Below, piece after piece: positions 11,784 through 24,122 of a stretch of DNA of 64,000 nt; the stretch's first letter is position 1, and each line of letters opens with the position of its first letter. Origin of the DNA: Salminus brasiliensis (Eukaryota > Chordata > Actinopteri > Characiformes > Bryconidae); the NCBI RefSeq assembly GCF_030463535.1, contig NC_132880.1, positions 26,310,487 to 26,374,486 on the forward strand, given 5' to 3'. Both the position numbers and the translations under genes were made by a program. The notes beneath the pieces were generated by a model. It was not told the origin of the DNA, did no database searches, and saw nothing but the letters and a program-made list of their open reading frames with translations.

Positions 11784-14700
11784 TCACTTGCGAGTGATGG
11801 AAGTTGAGGAAGAGGAGGAGACCACTTTTCCATCCACCACTTCCTCCACCACGGTGATCACTGCTGCTTTGGTGCTGGTGCTGGTGTTGGCAGAAATGGA
11901 AGCGCTGGGAGGACGCAAAGAGAAAGAGCTTCAGTTAGGTTTCGTTATGTTAGACAGCAGGTTATGCTTTTTTATGGTTTTTAAGGTTAGACATACCTGC
12001 CGCTGGCCTCTGCGTCCAGCAGTCTCCTGTACTCGGCGATCTCCATCTCCAGTCTGGTCTTGATGTCCAGCAGCATTTGGTACTCTTGACCCTGGCGCTC
12101 CAGATTAGCACGGAGCTGCACCAGTTGCTCTTCCAGATTGCTTACCTGCAGAATAGCAAGTTTGTACAACATGTAAAGTCACATAATCTCCTATAAACAG
12201 AAACTGTATGAGTATGAGATGCTCTGCAAACCTCACCTGCCCTTGGTATCCTGACAGCTTCATGGAGTAACGTGCCTGAGTTTCAGCCAGAGTGTTCTCC
12301 ATGGAGGCTTTCTGTGGTAAGGAGAGGTGGTTCAAATTTACAGCGTGAGAACTATGCTCTGTAGCATGATTCTACATCGAACCGTAACAAAAGGCTAAAA
12401 TTCTCTTTGGATAGGTGGTAACCTTCTAAGATAGTATACAAAAGGACTTTCAGTCTATATTGATTGGCTTGGTTGTTTTAATTTACTCACTTTCTTTTCA
12501 CTTATCTCTTTTCTACATCTTAGAACTGTTTCTGAGCTCTACCAGTGATCATAGGAGGCCTCATGCCTTTCGTTTCACTAATGTAAATCTCCTCTGTTCT
12601 CCTAGGTTCAGGTACCTAAGTCACCTCCCCACAGTCAATATTTTTAATCTACATTAAAAACATATTTGTCCTCTCAGACTTTTGGAACAGTCATCATCAG
12701 TCATTTGTGTGGTCTCACCATGGCTAACAGAGACTGGAGCTCGATCTCCAGAGACTGCGACGTGCTCTTCACTGTGTTGACCTCTGTTTTAGATGTCTGG
12801 AGGCTCTCTGTGCTCACAGCAACCTCCTGCTTCAGGGTCTCAGACTGTTTGGCAGAAGACAGAAAAGAGTTAAGGAGGCATTGATTTCTTTTGATATGTG
12901 ATCATATGGTATTAGTATAATATATTATGTGATGTGTACAGTATTGTCTTTAAAATATTTTTTTAACAGATGTTTTATTTATTACTATCAAATGCATGAC
13001 GAAACCACAGTAATAAATGCAGATGCAGATGCAGGGTTAATACTTTGTATGGGACATTTCAATAATATGTCGGAGGAACTGACCTTGGCCTGGAACCAGG
13101 TCTCCAGCTCTCTCTGGCTCTTGGCAGCGACGACCTCATAGTGCTCGCGAATGTCTTCCATAATTTTGGTCAGGTCTTCCTGTGGTGCAGCATCCACCTC
13201 AACATGGATCTGTCCACTCATCTGAGTACGCATGGTTACCAGCTCCTGGAGACAGGTAATGTAAGATTAAGATTAATACAGTGCTTATATCTTTAAAAAA
13301 ATGTCCACATACATACAGAAATGGCAAAGGAACTGATGTGTAAAAAGGACATTACTGGACCCTTCTTTTTCTTTTCAGAATGTCTAACCATGTTCTAGAC
13401 GTAATATGCATCGATATAAGAGTCTACGAATATGGATTTAGCATTATTTGCTTGGAATAGTTCATCACCTCCTCATGGTTCTTTTTCAGGAAGACCAGCT
13501 CCTCTTTCAGACCTTCGATTTGCATGGTCAGGTCTGTCTTGGTCAGGTTCAGCTCATCCAGCAACCTCTTCAGCCCAGCAATATCGGCCTCCACAGACTG
13601 ACGCATGGATAGCTCATTTTCGTACCTGAAAGAAGAAAAAGTATGTTGATTATTATAGTGCATTCTTCACATTCTGAATTCTTTTAATGCTCCCTCATCC
13701 TCTTCAAAACGTAAGTCTACGGTGACTTCTGTCTGGTTTCCTGAACAACACTTACTTTATCCTGAAGTCATCGGCTGCCAGGCTGGCATTGTCAATGCTA
13801 AGGTGAACGGTTCCTTTCAACTGGATGGCATCCAAGATCTGCGGACATCATCAAAATATATATATAAACCTTCGCCAGAAAAAAATGGTCTGGACTAAGT
13901 TTCCTAAAAGCTTTGCAGTATTAACATCCTCCTAACTGTTAGAATGAGAGTTTACTGTAATGTTTAATGTAATGTTTGCTCTACTATTAACCAATGATCT
14001 ATGGACTTAGAGGCATTTCAGAAACCTAGCCCTAATTGGTCTGGAAGCTTCACATTTGCAAACATACAAAGCTAAATGTATTCTCGTAATTGCTGTAGGT
14101 GCATCACTAAGAATGTAATATTCAGGATTTCTTGCAAGGAGGAAAAGGTGATAGTGAACACATCCTAAACACAGATTGCATTGACAAAATTTCTGGTTAT
14201 GGAAAGTAGAAAGTGCATATTTCATGTAAATGCCACAACAAGCTTAAGGACAGTTCTCAATATGATGAGACACTGCTTTTTTTCACAAAGACACTAAACT
14301 TGAAACTAAACTGTCTGGTAAAATGTCTAGTTTTACAGTGAAGCAAAAACCAGAGGTGGAGTAAAACGTAATAATGTGGTGTTGAAAAGTTCAATGAGAA
14401 GCATAAGTATATGGTTGCAGAAATAGTAACATTCAATTAGAATAAATAGAAGTTTTAGCAGATCAGAATTTGTAAAATTCAATCAGCAGCATAAGTATTA
14501 AGACCAAAACGTGTAAAAATAAGTATTGGAACGTATTTTTCAATTGCAATTGAATTAATTAATTATATCAAACCAAGATTTTACTAAAGTTTGAATTTAA
14601 GTTATTTACTTTGGCCTGGAGTTCAGAGATGGTACCGAAGAAGGCGGTTTGATCACGTGCGACAGGTGAGGTTTTGGACTCCAGGAACTGGCGGATCTTC

Positions 14701-15140
14701 AGCTCCAGCTCGGCATTGGCCTTCTCCAAGGAGCGCACCTTCTCCAGGTAGGAGGCCAGGCGGTCGTTAAGATTCTGCATGGTGAACTTCTCATTGCCAA
14801 GGATGCTGCTGTCTGCTGCGCCAGCCGCACCAGCACCAAAGCCACCACCAAAACCAGCACCAGCACCAGCACCAAAGCCACCTCCAAAACCGGCACCTGC
14901 ACCAAAACCACCACCAGAGCCAAAGCCAAAGCCTCCAGCGGAGCTGCCCAAGGACACAGAGCGCGAAGCCTGGGAGATGCGAACTCCAGAGCCTCCAGCT
15001 CCTCCATAGACACTTCCGGCCCTCATGGCGCTGATCCGGCTTCCTCCTCCCCCGATGGACATACGGGAAGCTCCTCCTGCTCCTCCAGAGAGGGAGCCTG
15101 CAGATACAAAGCTGCTGCGGGTGGAGAGTATGGTGGTCAT
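11784..15140 (-). CDS. Keratin A: type I keratin, 467 aa, 8 coding exons
   Basis: Type I (acidic) intermediate-filament protein that pairs with type II keratins in the cytoplasm of epithelial cells. Minus-strand coding exons: 14610-15140, 13756-13838, 13469-13625, 13084-13245, 12719-12844, 12237-12311, 11997-12145, 11784-11904. The total is 1404 bp, in frame. The Ser/Gly-rich head (residues 1-115) has the shared [14 protein letters not shown] block at 43-56 and FGAGAG/GGFG repeats at about 69-108. The rod spans about 116-424, from [20 protein letters not shown] to EYRRLLDAE. The tail (425-467) carries [15 protein letters not shown] and ends TRK. The start was chosen as MTTILS because it lies about 70 bp below a TATA box; an in-frame ATG 21 codons upstream falls near the expected cap site. 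Oddities: exon 6 is split by a 91-bp intron absent from the other three genes, and the helix-end motif reads DAE instead of DGE. The exact orthologue is not assigned. Confidence 0.95.
12146..12236 (-). other. Extra 91-bp intron inside keratin A exon 6
   Basis: The donor is CAG|GTGAGG and the acceptor is TTCTGCAG|GTAAGC, phase 0, between ...GYQGQ and VSNLEEQ. Keratins B, C and D are continuous here ([11 protein letters not shown] in [12 protein letters not shown] in C). Without removal of this intron the frame shifts, because 91 is not a multiple of 3. With removal, the two pieces (75 + 149) sum to 224 bp, the length of exon 6 in C and D. Confidence 0.9.
14238..14560. repeat. Copy 1 of a duplicated block (in keratin A intron 1)
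   Basis: Starts 'aagcttaaggacagttctca' and continues with a 'ttcaatgagaagcataagta' minisatellite-like tract. It matches the block starting near 15488, upstream of the same gene, in the same orientation. Confidence 0.75.
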
Positions 15141-15207
15141 GGTTGATGGAGGCTTTCTGCTTATCTCTGCTCTGAAGAGAGTAAGTGGGGAAGACAGATT
15201 CAACCTC

Positions 15208-15215
15208 CTTTTATA
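15208..15215 (-). promoter_or_regulatory. TATA box, keratin A
   Basis: TATAAAAG on the minus strand, about 70 bp above the start codon. The same spacing is found in keratins C and D. The expected start of transcription is near 15180. Confidence 0.8.
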
Positions 15216-15487
15216 TGCTGGTCTGTACGCCCAACCATCTAAACCGAGGTGGTACCTATGGACACAAGTTTCATTTGCATATTATGAAACTGCAGAACTG
15301 CTGACACTGCAGAACTCTATCAGCACATATGATCATTTTTGGTATGAGGTCAAGCTTTCAGGCTAGTTTTTATGACACGATGATTGACAGTGGAAGAGTC
15401 TCTCTCAGGCAATCACCTGGTTCTGTGTGCACTTGATACACTGTACCAGCTTTCATTCTCAAGGCTCTTTCCTTCAGGTCCTAAATT

Positions 15488-16165
15488 CCTTAAGCTTGAG
15501 GACAGTTCTCAGCATGAAGAGACCCTGTTTTTTCTCACAAAGAGACTGTTAAACTGAGAAACCCTTTGGCGAAATTTCAAGTTTTAAAGCAAACACTGCA
15601 AGAAGCCTAAGTGAAGTAAGACTTAAGAAACTAAATGAGAGTAATAGCTGGTTACACTAGTAAAAAAATAAACAAGAACCATGAGTATTAGGAGGTAACA
15701 ATGTAAAAAAATCAGTAAGATGCAAAAGTATCAGAAGGTACAATTATGCAAATTCACTAAGAATCATCCAAGTTAGAATTGGTTGAACTCATTGAGATAG
15801 ATTGAGAGATTAGATTTGTAAATCCCAATACGAAACAAAAGTACAAGGAGGTGAAATTGGGGTTTCAATGAGATGCATAGATATTGGAGGGTAAAAGTGG
15901 TAAAAATCAATGACAAGCAAAAAGTATTGGAAATAAAACTGGTCACATTTAATTTAATGAGAATATTGGGAGGTAAACCTGAGTCGAAGCAGGAGTATTG
16001 GGTGGTATAATTGGCAAAATTTAGTAAAAAGCATGGGTATCGAGAGGTAAAATAGGTCAAATTCAATAAGAAGCTTTGGGAGGTACAATTGGTCAAACTC
16101 CATTAGGGTCTTTAGTATTGGGAGGTAAATTGAATAGAATTTATTAATAAGAATAACTATTAGGA
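15488..16165. repeat. Copy 2 of the duplicated block plus a diverged minisatellite
   Basis: Begins 'aagcttgaggacagttctca' like the intron 1 block. It then expands into roughly ten degenerate copies of a 40-55 bp unit built from 'aagcatgagtattgggaggt' and 'aaaattggtcaaattcaatg'. It is AT-rich and noncoding. An antisense open frame at 15773-16096 is a by-product of the repeats. Confidence 0.75.
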
Positions 16166-19100
16166 GGAAAAAATATTTAATGTTGTTTTTAGAGAATATT
16201 AATTAAAATTGTATGTTATAATGTATTTCAGTATAAATGACTAATTATGCAAGTACATAATGACTTTTGAGATATTGCGTTTCATGTAGTTTACAGGGAC
16301 AGTTATGTTTCATCTCCTAGTTTCAGCTGATCAGACGTATTTAGACATGTGAGCAACTGATATTCTAATTGCTGATTAGTGTTTAATGGAGCCATAATTA
16401 CAAACATTCTGTACTGTACCTGGTCATTGTCATTATAACATTGTAATATTGCATTATCCAGTAGCCTACTCTGTCATACAGTTACAATTTTTCTTTTAAG
16501 ATGTTCTGGGCAGTAACATTCACTTTCCAAACAAACATTCATATTGCAGTTCCACACTTCCACACTCAGCACATTGAGTATGGTACATTGAATTTCACTT
16601 AAAAGAACACCTGGCATAACCAAAACAGAGCTGTAAAACAGAACATTTCAGAAACTCTGGTGGCTCATTTTAAACCTCCCAAATTTACATACATTAGCAG
16701 CTAAAGTTGTGACACAGAAAAAGGCCTTTTGGGAAAACACAGTGTTTTTGATACTTACCTTTTTTTCATCATCACTAGACTCTGGTAGCTGCCAGGATCT
16801 GTAAAAGGGTAGCTTTAATTCTGTGAAACTTGTGGGTGCTAGGCTAAATGCTAACCTTAGCTCATGGATGCACCACTAGTTGAAAACGCTGTTTATCCAA
16901 GCTGTGTTCAGAGAAAGTGCTAATTAGAGAAAGCTCTGTTTGGAGAAGCACAGCCATGGAAAGTGTCCTCTTGGTGAAACACAGATGACAACCATGGAAA
17001 GCTTCCCTCAGAGAAGCTCAGGCAGGAAAAGTGTCCCCTGGTCAAGAACAGTCAACAGCTGGGAAAGGTCCCTCTTGGGGCAGCGCTGTGGGTACCTAGC
17101 TGGGTTATCCTTTTGATTATTCACCAGGAGGACAGACATATTCTCCAGTAAGACTTGTAATTACAAAAAAAAATTACAATGTTCTTATTACAGTGCCAGA
17201 CTAGGCCATGTGGCTCTTGTGAGCCACCGCAGTGCCATTAACTAGCAGAGCTCATCATTTTTCCCCCAATCCCATCATAAAAGCAAAATCAGCATGTTTT
17301 GTTATAATAACAATGTTTTTAATGGCTGTCCAAAACATCTGGGCATTTTCCATCCCACTTAAAGTCAGATTCTACTTATATATCACAGAACAACTTACAT
17401 ACAGAATACATGCTTTCTACACCACCTTTACGATTGTGGTATTTACTACAATCAAAATATAAATTGAATGGAATAAATATAATAAATACATTTTATACAA
17501 AACAAATATACTAATTCTTATTTAATTCAATGAAATGTACAGTTATTTATTTTTGGCAATTTTATGCTAATCAGTTACTAAGACAAATACATTTAATAAA
17601 TGTCAGCATATTTACTTCCTAGGTTAAGACTGAAGTCCTTCCTTTTTTTTATTTCGTCTGAAGAGATCTAAAGAGATTAAGTCTTTTCTTTTTATTTAGT
17701 GTTTAAGCCAGTAGATGGGACAGATGAAGGGACTGAACTTCTTACTCAAGGGTGGGTGCCACACCTGTTTCCAGTGATTTTCAATTGCTTTGAGTGTGAT
17801 GATGTGCACTGAATGTGGGCTGAAACATCACGTTTTAAACTGATGTTGATTTTTGACTGCTCCTTAGCTCGAGTTGGTTATTGTGAATGAACAGTAAGCC
17901 AGTTTGTCACACTTAAAAAAGGATTCTTTAGGGGTTCTAGTAAAGTCAGTAGCTATAGATCCAGATTGTATATAACATGAAAAAAAAAGATTATATGTTG
18001 TACTGACAAAGAGTTAATGGACTCCAAACAATGACAAACCATACAACTGTTTTTAAAAGTGTGATAGTGTGGGTTACTACTGAAGCTAATGAAATATATA
18101 AATAATAAATTAAAAACAATAAACAATCATGGTTGTCACTGTTCTGTCTAGACCCACAGCAATTTCTAACGGGTTCTTGTGTTCTGACTCTCAGCAAAAA
18201 GTAGTCTATATAGTTCAGAAAATGGATACTTGACTTGTAATGCTAAAGGTACCTTTTTAGTGCATTGTTGTGACAGGCAGTCATTGGAGTCACTGGAGCT
18301 GGTTCTTAATAATAGCTCTTTTAGCTGTTATAAACCACTGCCCTCTATTAAAGGACTCCTATATTGGAAAACTTAAATACATTAACCTAAAATCATAAGT
18401 AAAATGTTGCCATTCAGTCCCCCAGTCCCAGAGGTCCCATGCCTTAGTAAAAGTACAAATACTTTCAAATAAAGGTTGAAGTATGGTTTACATTTTTTTA
18501 CTTAAGTAAATGTATAGGAGTACTTCTTAATGTACTTAAGGCAAACAAGTAAACATAGTTCTTTTAAAAAATGTAATTCTGTAATTAATGTAATTAATAA
18601 ATGATACATGTGAAAGTAATTTTTAAATGATGCATGTGTACACAGAATCATCTGTATCATACAAATGACATTTGAATCTTTGTTTTTGATCTAATATAAA
18701 CTAACATAATTAAAATACTACATTTGTACAGTTTTGAATTCAGCTGATGGATGGTAAATGTGGTTATACATTGCATTCTCAGGTGTGATATCCTGAACAT
18801 GTAATTAATACTAATAGTTTATTGCTGTTTATTGCTTTTGAATACATTTTTATTCTGTTTTGGTCCTTTTACCACCTCATTTTTGTCAAATCAAAAACAT
18901 TTTAAAGTAGCAAAATATAAAATGATGACACCCATCTAAAATCAACACCACCTTCTCTTCTATTTAACATTTTAAGGTCAGAGCAGCTGTTTGCAGTTAA
19001 TTACTGGGTTTAAGAGACTAGTGATAAAGATACAGTTTATCCAGAAAGCTGGTAATATGTTTGCCACTGTCAGTGTCATCCAATCAGATTTGGAAATCTG

Positions 19101-19890
19101 CTTCTCAGACTACTAAATACACCACTAACCATTAACCAATAACCCTACTAAACTGGTGAAACTGATAAGCAGGATTAATCAGTATTAAACACTGTTAGTT
19201 TACTAGAAATATTTGACTACAAAAAGTATAATGGTGGGAAAAACAGAAGATTCAACATAGTTTTATCAGACTGTTCAATTCAATAAAGCTCCTCAGTCTG
19301 ATGGAGCAGGTTTGACTACACAACTCTAATAAACACTTTTTTTTAAACAAGACAGATAGTAATCTGGGCTACATAAAGGTATAAGGCTAAAGAACACAAC
19401 TGCAGGCATGGTTTATTTGCAAATATCTGGAAACTGTAACAGATAAATTAACGCTATTACACACAGTCAGCACAGAGCTGTGGTTTGGCACAGGACTACA
19501 TTGGCTCATTTCTGATGTCTTTGCTTTTTTTCTGCCAAGAACAACATCATTGATATACTCATTCAGCCACAATCTTGTCAGTGAGCTCATCTCTTAATAA
19601 TATTTGCATTTAAGAACCTACGTTTGCAATTACACTTTCATACCAGCAGCATTTCTAGGCTGGTATATCTTTGAGGGCTTCCATGCAGTTTAATTTTAGT
19701 CATTAATATTAATTTGTAGTCACAATCATTAATTGGAAACATACATAAATAAAATATACAAAATGACAATCAACAAACAGTGTTATACTACCCCTATTAA
19801 CCTACACCCACACCCATATCATCCCATCCCACCCTTTATAACACACTTCTATACCTTACGTCAGCATGTTTGCATTGTGGTCAGTGTAGT
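16166..19890. other. Gene-free intergenic DNA
   Basis: No coding exon was recognised on either strand. It contains a degenerate short-unit tract at about 16910-17085 ('ccatggaaagtgtccctctt', 'gagaagc(a/t)cag') and one 'ggattctttaggggttct' MITE-like fragment near 17920. Open frames of 60-76 codons here have no recognisable similarity. Confidence 0.5.
16910..17085. repeat. Degenerate short tandem repeat
   Basis: Four or so imperfect copies of a unit near 45 bp containing 'gagaagcacag', 'catggaaagtgtcc' and 'ctcttgg'. Seen by eye only; the period is approximate. Confidence 0.4.
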
Positions 19891-19929
19891 TTCAGGATAA
19901 TAAGCCTTGGGATTTTAAGGGGTTAAGTG

Positions 19930-20322
19930 TTGCCAAAAAACATGTTGTTACATGGAACACAGGACGATAGTGAAGACCCTTCTCTCTGTGGGCAGGAAAG
20001 CGTTTTTCCTCCCGGAAGGTGGAAAACAAGGAGAAGCTTCTTCCCACAGGCTATCTGGGCCCTCAACCAAGACAAGTAGGACTATTCACATGCACACATA
20101 CATAGCACAGGACCTTTTACGTACACACATACATACATGTAGTATCAGACATTCTACATTTAAAAACAGACTTTCTATTGTCATATTAATATTCATCTTA
20201 CCACCATATTACTATTTATTATTAGCTACTTTATATTCTCTTGCTAATTGCACATACACTTTCTTGCACAATCTTGCACATCTGCACTTTATATTCAATA
20301 TATTATTGCATCCTTATTCTTT
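19930..20322 (+). mobile_element. L2-like LINE 3' end
   Basis: The plus frame from 19952 shows 'TLLSVGRKAFFLPEGGK' and then a frameshifted equivalent of 'SFFPQAIWALNQDK', the usual C-terminal end of fish L2-like ORF2. It is followed by an AT-rich 3' UTR with 'cttgcacaatcttgcacatc' and 'tgcacttta' words. It is truncated and broken. Confidence 0.55.
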
Positions 20323-20900
20323 TAGATAGATAGATAGATAGATAGATAGATCACTTTATTTATCCCACGGGGAAAGTCAGTTTTTACAGCAGCAAAATCA
20401 AACAAGAGAGCAGAATAATAAAGGCACTTAAAATAGTAGTAAGAAGTGGCAAATAGGAAACAGTAAACCTGACTATAAATACAGCTATATTAATAAATAC
20501 AGCTATAATATACATAATATAACCAAATTATATAAATAAGAAGTACTAGAAAAAGTGATTGCAATGCAGTAATTACATTAATATAATGTAATATACAGAA
20601 TGATATACAGAATTTACACTAGACTAGGCATTAAACTGCACATTAAAACTGTTTAAATATTTCCCCAATGGCTATGAAGAACGTGTTAGTGAATAGAACA
20701 GTTACTATGCTTATGTGAACTGTTACTGTTACTATGCACCACACTATATTATTGGAAGATATAGGTGCCTATGAAAACATGCCATGAAAAGATTAAAACG
20801 GTTGGTGCCATCTCATCCTTTTCCTTCAACTTCCATTCCATCAAACACATCAATGTCATTTTTTACATTAGCATAAATTATAATGTATACATGATTTAAG
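20323..20900 (-). mobile_element. Probable non-LTR element 3' end with GATA tail (reverse orientation)
   Basis: An (AGAT)n tract at 20323-20352 directly abuts 'cactttatttatcccacggg'. On the minus strand this reads as the familiar 'gggataaataaagtg(atct)n' 3' terminus. The body to about 20900 is noncoding and degraded, and the far boundary is not visible. Confidence 0.45.
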
Positions 20901-21899
20901 AATATGGTAATCTAATCTAATCTAATGACTTATTGTGTAGTGATATTATTGGGTTGCCTATAGGTTTTATAGGGTGTCTTGGTAATTTTTTAACAGGTTT
21001 ATTCGACTTAAGTTGTGAGTCTTGTGAGTCTAAGGCAAGGAGGTACTGTATATAACGTTTTAATCCTATATATTTATCTCTACAAATTTCTATGAATACA
21101 TTACTATATCTCCATATGCATGGGTTTTGCATTGTCATAACTACACTATTATTTAAGACACTTAATATGAAGGGGGACTGTTTAGTTTGATTCTATTGTA
21201 TTGAATTAAGCAGATAAGGGGGCATTTACTTTTACTTTTTCCCTTCAATAAGTTAATTGATCATTTAATAATGAGCAATGAATTTAAAGACAGAGCAACA
21301 AACAGAAGGAATCAGATTGGCTTAAAAGTTTGTTTCATGTCATTTACAGAGCGTGCTTAACCCTTGAATTTCTCTCTTTTATAGTAATGCAGTAGGACAG
21401 ATTGTGATCTGGTGGTACGCTGGGAGCAATTAAGGGCTGCAAGGCTTGGTATGTAGCTGGATTGTGTTCGGACCTGCACAGCCTGGGGCTCCAAGGGCGG
21501 CTCTGCTGACAAGATTCAGATTTGTTGCTGTGAGTTTTACCCTGAAGCCTAAAACTAAACATACACTTTTTAACCCTGAGACTAAAAGCCTGCTTGCGCA
21601 ATAAAAGGTCATAGCTTTATGACTCTTTCTATGATTTACTACGCTGTCATTGACTGATACATATTGGATTAATGTTGTTACATTATATTATTCATATCTA
21701 TCTCTATTATCAATGTTTTAGCTTTTTCAGTAGTATACTAGACTACTGGACGACCTAAAACCACAGCTGAGAGAGAAGACCTTGACTAGAACTGTAACCT
21801 GTCTTAGCTTCATTGCTTTGGCTGCCTGCTTCTTTTACTGTTTCTTAAATCTCTTAATGGCTTAGCACCAATACATTTGAATATTAATGCAATATTAAT

Positions 21900-22150
21900 A
21901 ATAATTTAAACATTTTAGATTATAGATAACCTGTACATTTAAAGTGCAATGTTGTGAATAGAGAGTATGTATAGTGTATGTATTGTGTGTGTGTATGTAT
22001 AGAATATCTATAGTGTAGGTTAATTTGTATATATTTTGTATTTTGATTTTGTAAATATCTGTGTTGCACTACCGTGAGGGATGATGCACCTACGTTTTTC
22101 ACTCACCTTTACACCTGTGTAATGCAATATGACAATAATCCTGATTTGAT
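21900..22150 (+). mobile_element. LINE/Rex1-like 3' tail fragment
   Basis: Ends 'gtttttcactcacctttaca' ... 'tgacaataatcctgatttga', which matches the style of Rex1/L2 3' UTR tails ('tgacaata...ttgattt'). No coding part was identified. Confidence 0.4.
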
Positions 22151-23900
22151 TGGATTTGTAATGCATTAAATCATTAATATCATCAAATGCTGCTTTGTAA
22201 AATATTGTCAGGATGAAGAACAGAAAAAGGGCAGAGCCCTTGTTCTTACACCTAACAATTTATATATTCATCAGTCAGACACCAACTATAATTTTAAAAA
22301 ACATTTTGTTTGGTTTACAGTTAGTTAGTTCATCATTTTTTATTAGGGTTCCTAACATCAAAGGTGCAGAAACACTACTGTAAGGCACATACTAGCTTTC
22401 TCTTGGAATTGCTAGAATTTCTAAGGAGTTCGAGCATGTATTGCTGTAATGATATTGTTGTCTTTAAATTTTAAAAAATCATTTAAAAAAAATCATGCAT
22501 TGCACAAACTTCACTTCAGTACAACCCCAAGTCTTGAGTCTGGATTCAACTAATTTTCACAAATATATTTTAGCACCACCAAGTTACCAATTAAAAACAT
22601 GCATTGCACAAATCGTCCATATCTAGCTTTAACTCAGAAACATTTTGATGAACTGTTGCGAAACACGAGCACGTACACTGAGTGAGTTGTGTGCAGTGTT
22701 TAAATATTGGTGAAACCTGAATCAGTTTTTATGATGTCACATTTGAAACCTCACCATGCACCTTGAGAGATATATATCTCTGGGAATGGACTCTGTTATA
22801 GCCTTTGGAGGATGACAGACATCTGCCTCTAGGGAGCCTTACTCATATTTCACACTAAAACAAGTGAACCCCTTATGCTGTTTAACTCATACTGGGCTTG
22901 TAATGTCTCATCTATATCTTCTGAAATTGCTTTTTATTACATAAAACTAGTCTCTGGGTTTATATTCAATCATCCAAAAATTGACCATGCAACAATATCT
23001 ACTAGCTCTGTTAGCAAATAATGGACAACAAGAATACCTTTGATTAGCACCACAAATGGAATACCCCCCCCAAAAAAACAAACAAACAAACAAACAAACA
23101 AAAATTCCAATAATTCCAGTTGTCAAATGTATGGTGCATTAGGTATAATTGTACTGATAAGCGCTGGGACCCCACACATTGCAGCTTGCGACTGTAATTC
23201 TTATTATTTCTGTTCTTATACAAATACAAATGTGCTATAATTCAGGAAATGAGAGCAAGGGGTGGATCCTGTCCCGACCTCCAAGAACTCCAAGGTAGGA
23301 GTTGTCAATAAAGTCCACCTGGATTTCTGAGCATCATCTAGCATCTCGCAGTTGCATCTAGCAGTTACTATACATGCTATAATATCTGTTGCCATGTTAC
23401 ACTGAAATAGGGCCAGAGCACATTACCGTATTAGATTTGTTATTACTCTTGGCAAATTCTGACTGTTGCAGGCAAAAGTCATTAGAACCTTCATGAATTA
23501 GTATTCTAGAAAACCTTCGGTTGGCTAACATCTTCACGTTCAGTAAACACCTGATAGAATCAATAGAATAGAGATAGAGATAGTTCAATAGAATCATCTA
23601 TAACCAGAGCACTTTCATCAGGCTCTTTAGTGGGTGTCTCACTGAGTGGTGCAAACCTGTTAGACATGTGAATCAAAGATGAGTGATGCATGCATGGGAA
23701 AGTAGAAAATAGTTGCGACTATGCCACCAAACGCCACCTATTCCCTGTGCTCTGTTGGATGTGCTATCACTCCCTGGGGCACCCAGAGCTTTTTACAGCA
23801 AATTTGAACCTAGCTTGAGAACCCTGCTCTTCTTTTATGCATGTACCTGTAACTGTAAAAGTGTCTCCATCAAGGGAGAGAGTAAGAAAGTTTTTGCATA
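22151..23900. other. Gene-free intergenic DNA
   Basis: No exon is supported. There is a poly-C/A and (AAAC)n microsatellite at about 23065-23104. Remaining open frames are short and AT-driven. Confidence 0.45.
23074..23104. repeat. (AAAC)n microsatellite
   Basis: Seven tandem AAAC/CAAA units following an A run, seen directly. Confidence 0.8.
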
Positions 23901-23911
23901 GTTATCACTAC

Positions 23912-24122
23912 ATTCATTGTATTTAGCTGAAGTTCTTGTCCAGAGCGACTTACAATGTTATTCGCATTAGAGAGGTGGGCCAAGGCAGTGTAAGGAGTCT
24001 TGCCTAAGGACTTATGTTACCGAAGCACAGCATAGTAACCCAGACCGGGAATCAAACTTTGTCTTCCACATGGTGTGGTTGCGCACTGGCAAGTAGTGGT
24101 CTTAACCATTGCGCCACAACAA
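23912..24122 (-). mobile_element. tRNA-derived SINE
   Basis: On the minus strand the 5' end reads GGTTGTTGTGGCGCAATGG, with an A-box-like TGGCGCAATGGT. About 45-50 bp later comes a B-box-like GTTTGATTCCCGG. Downstream is the conserved fish SINE/LINE 3' stretch 'ttgtaagtcgctctggacaa' then 'gaacttcagctaaatac'. This order (tRNA-like head, body, 3' tail) defines a tRNA-derived SINE. The tRNA-like part would not fold as a functional tRNA, so it is not called a tRNA gene. Confidence 0.7.

Noticed and set aside
11725-12063. 112-codon plus-strand open frame
   Set aside because: It is antisense to keratin A exons 6b and 7; the minus strand explains the sequence fully.
14779-15009. Pro/Ala/Lys-rich plus-strand open frame, and the Leu/Val-rich minus frame at 14699-15013
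   Set aside because: Both are alternative-frame translations of the glycine-rich keratin A head. The same artefacts occur opposite keratins C and D (51004-51309, 58301-58582).
15773-16096. 107-codon minus open frame
   Set aside because: It lies entirely in a degenerate tandem repeat, and its peptide is a repeating artefact of the unit.
24060-24122. Possible tRNA gene
   Set aside because: A and B boxes are present but stems are not evident, and a SINE body follows, so it is the head of a SINE.
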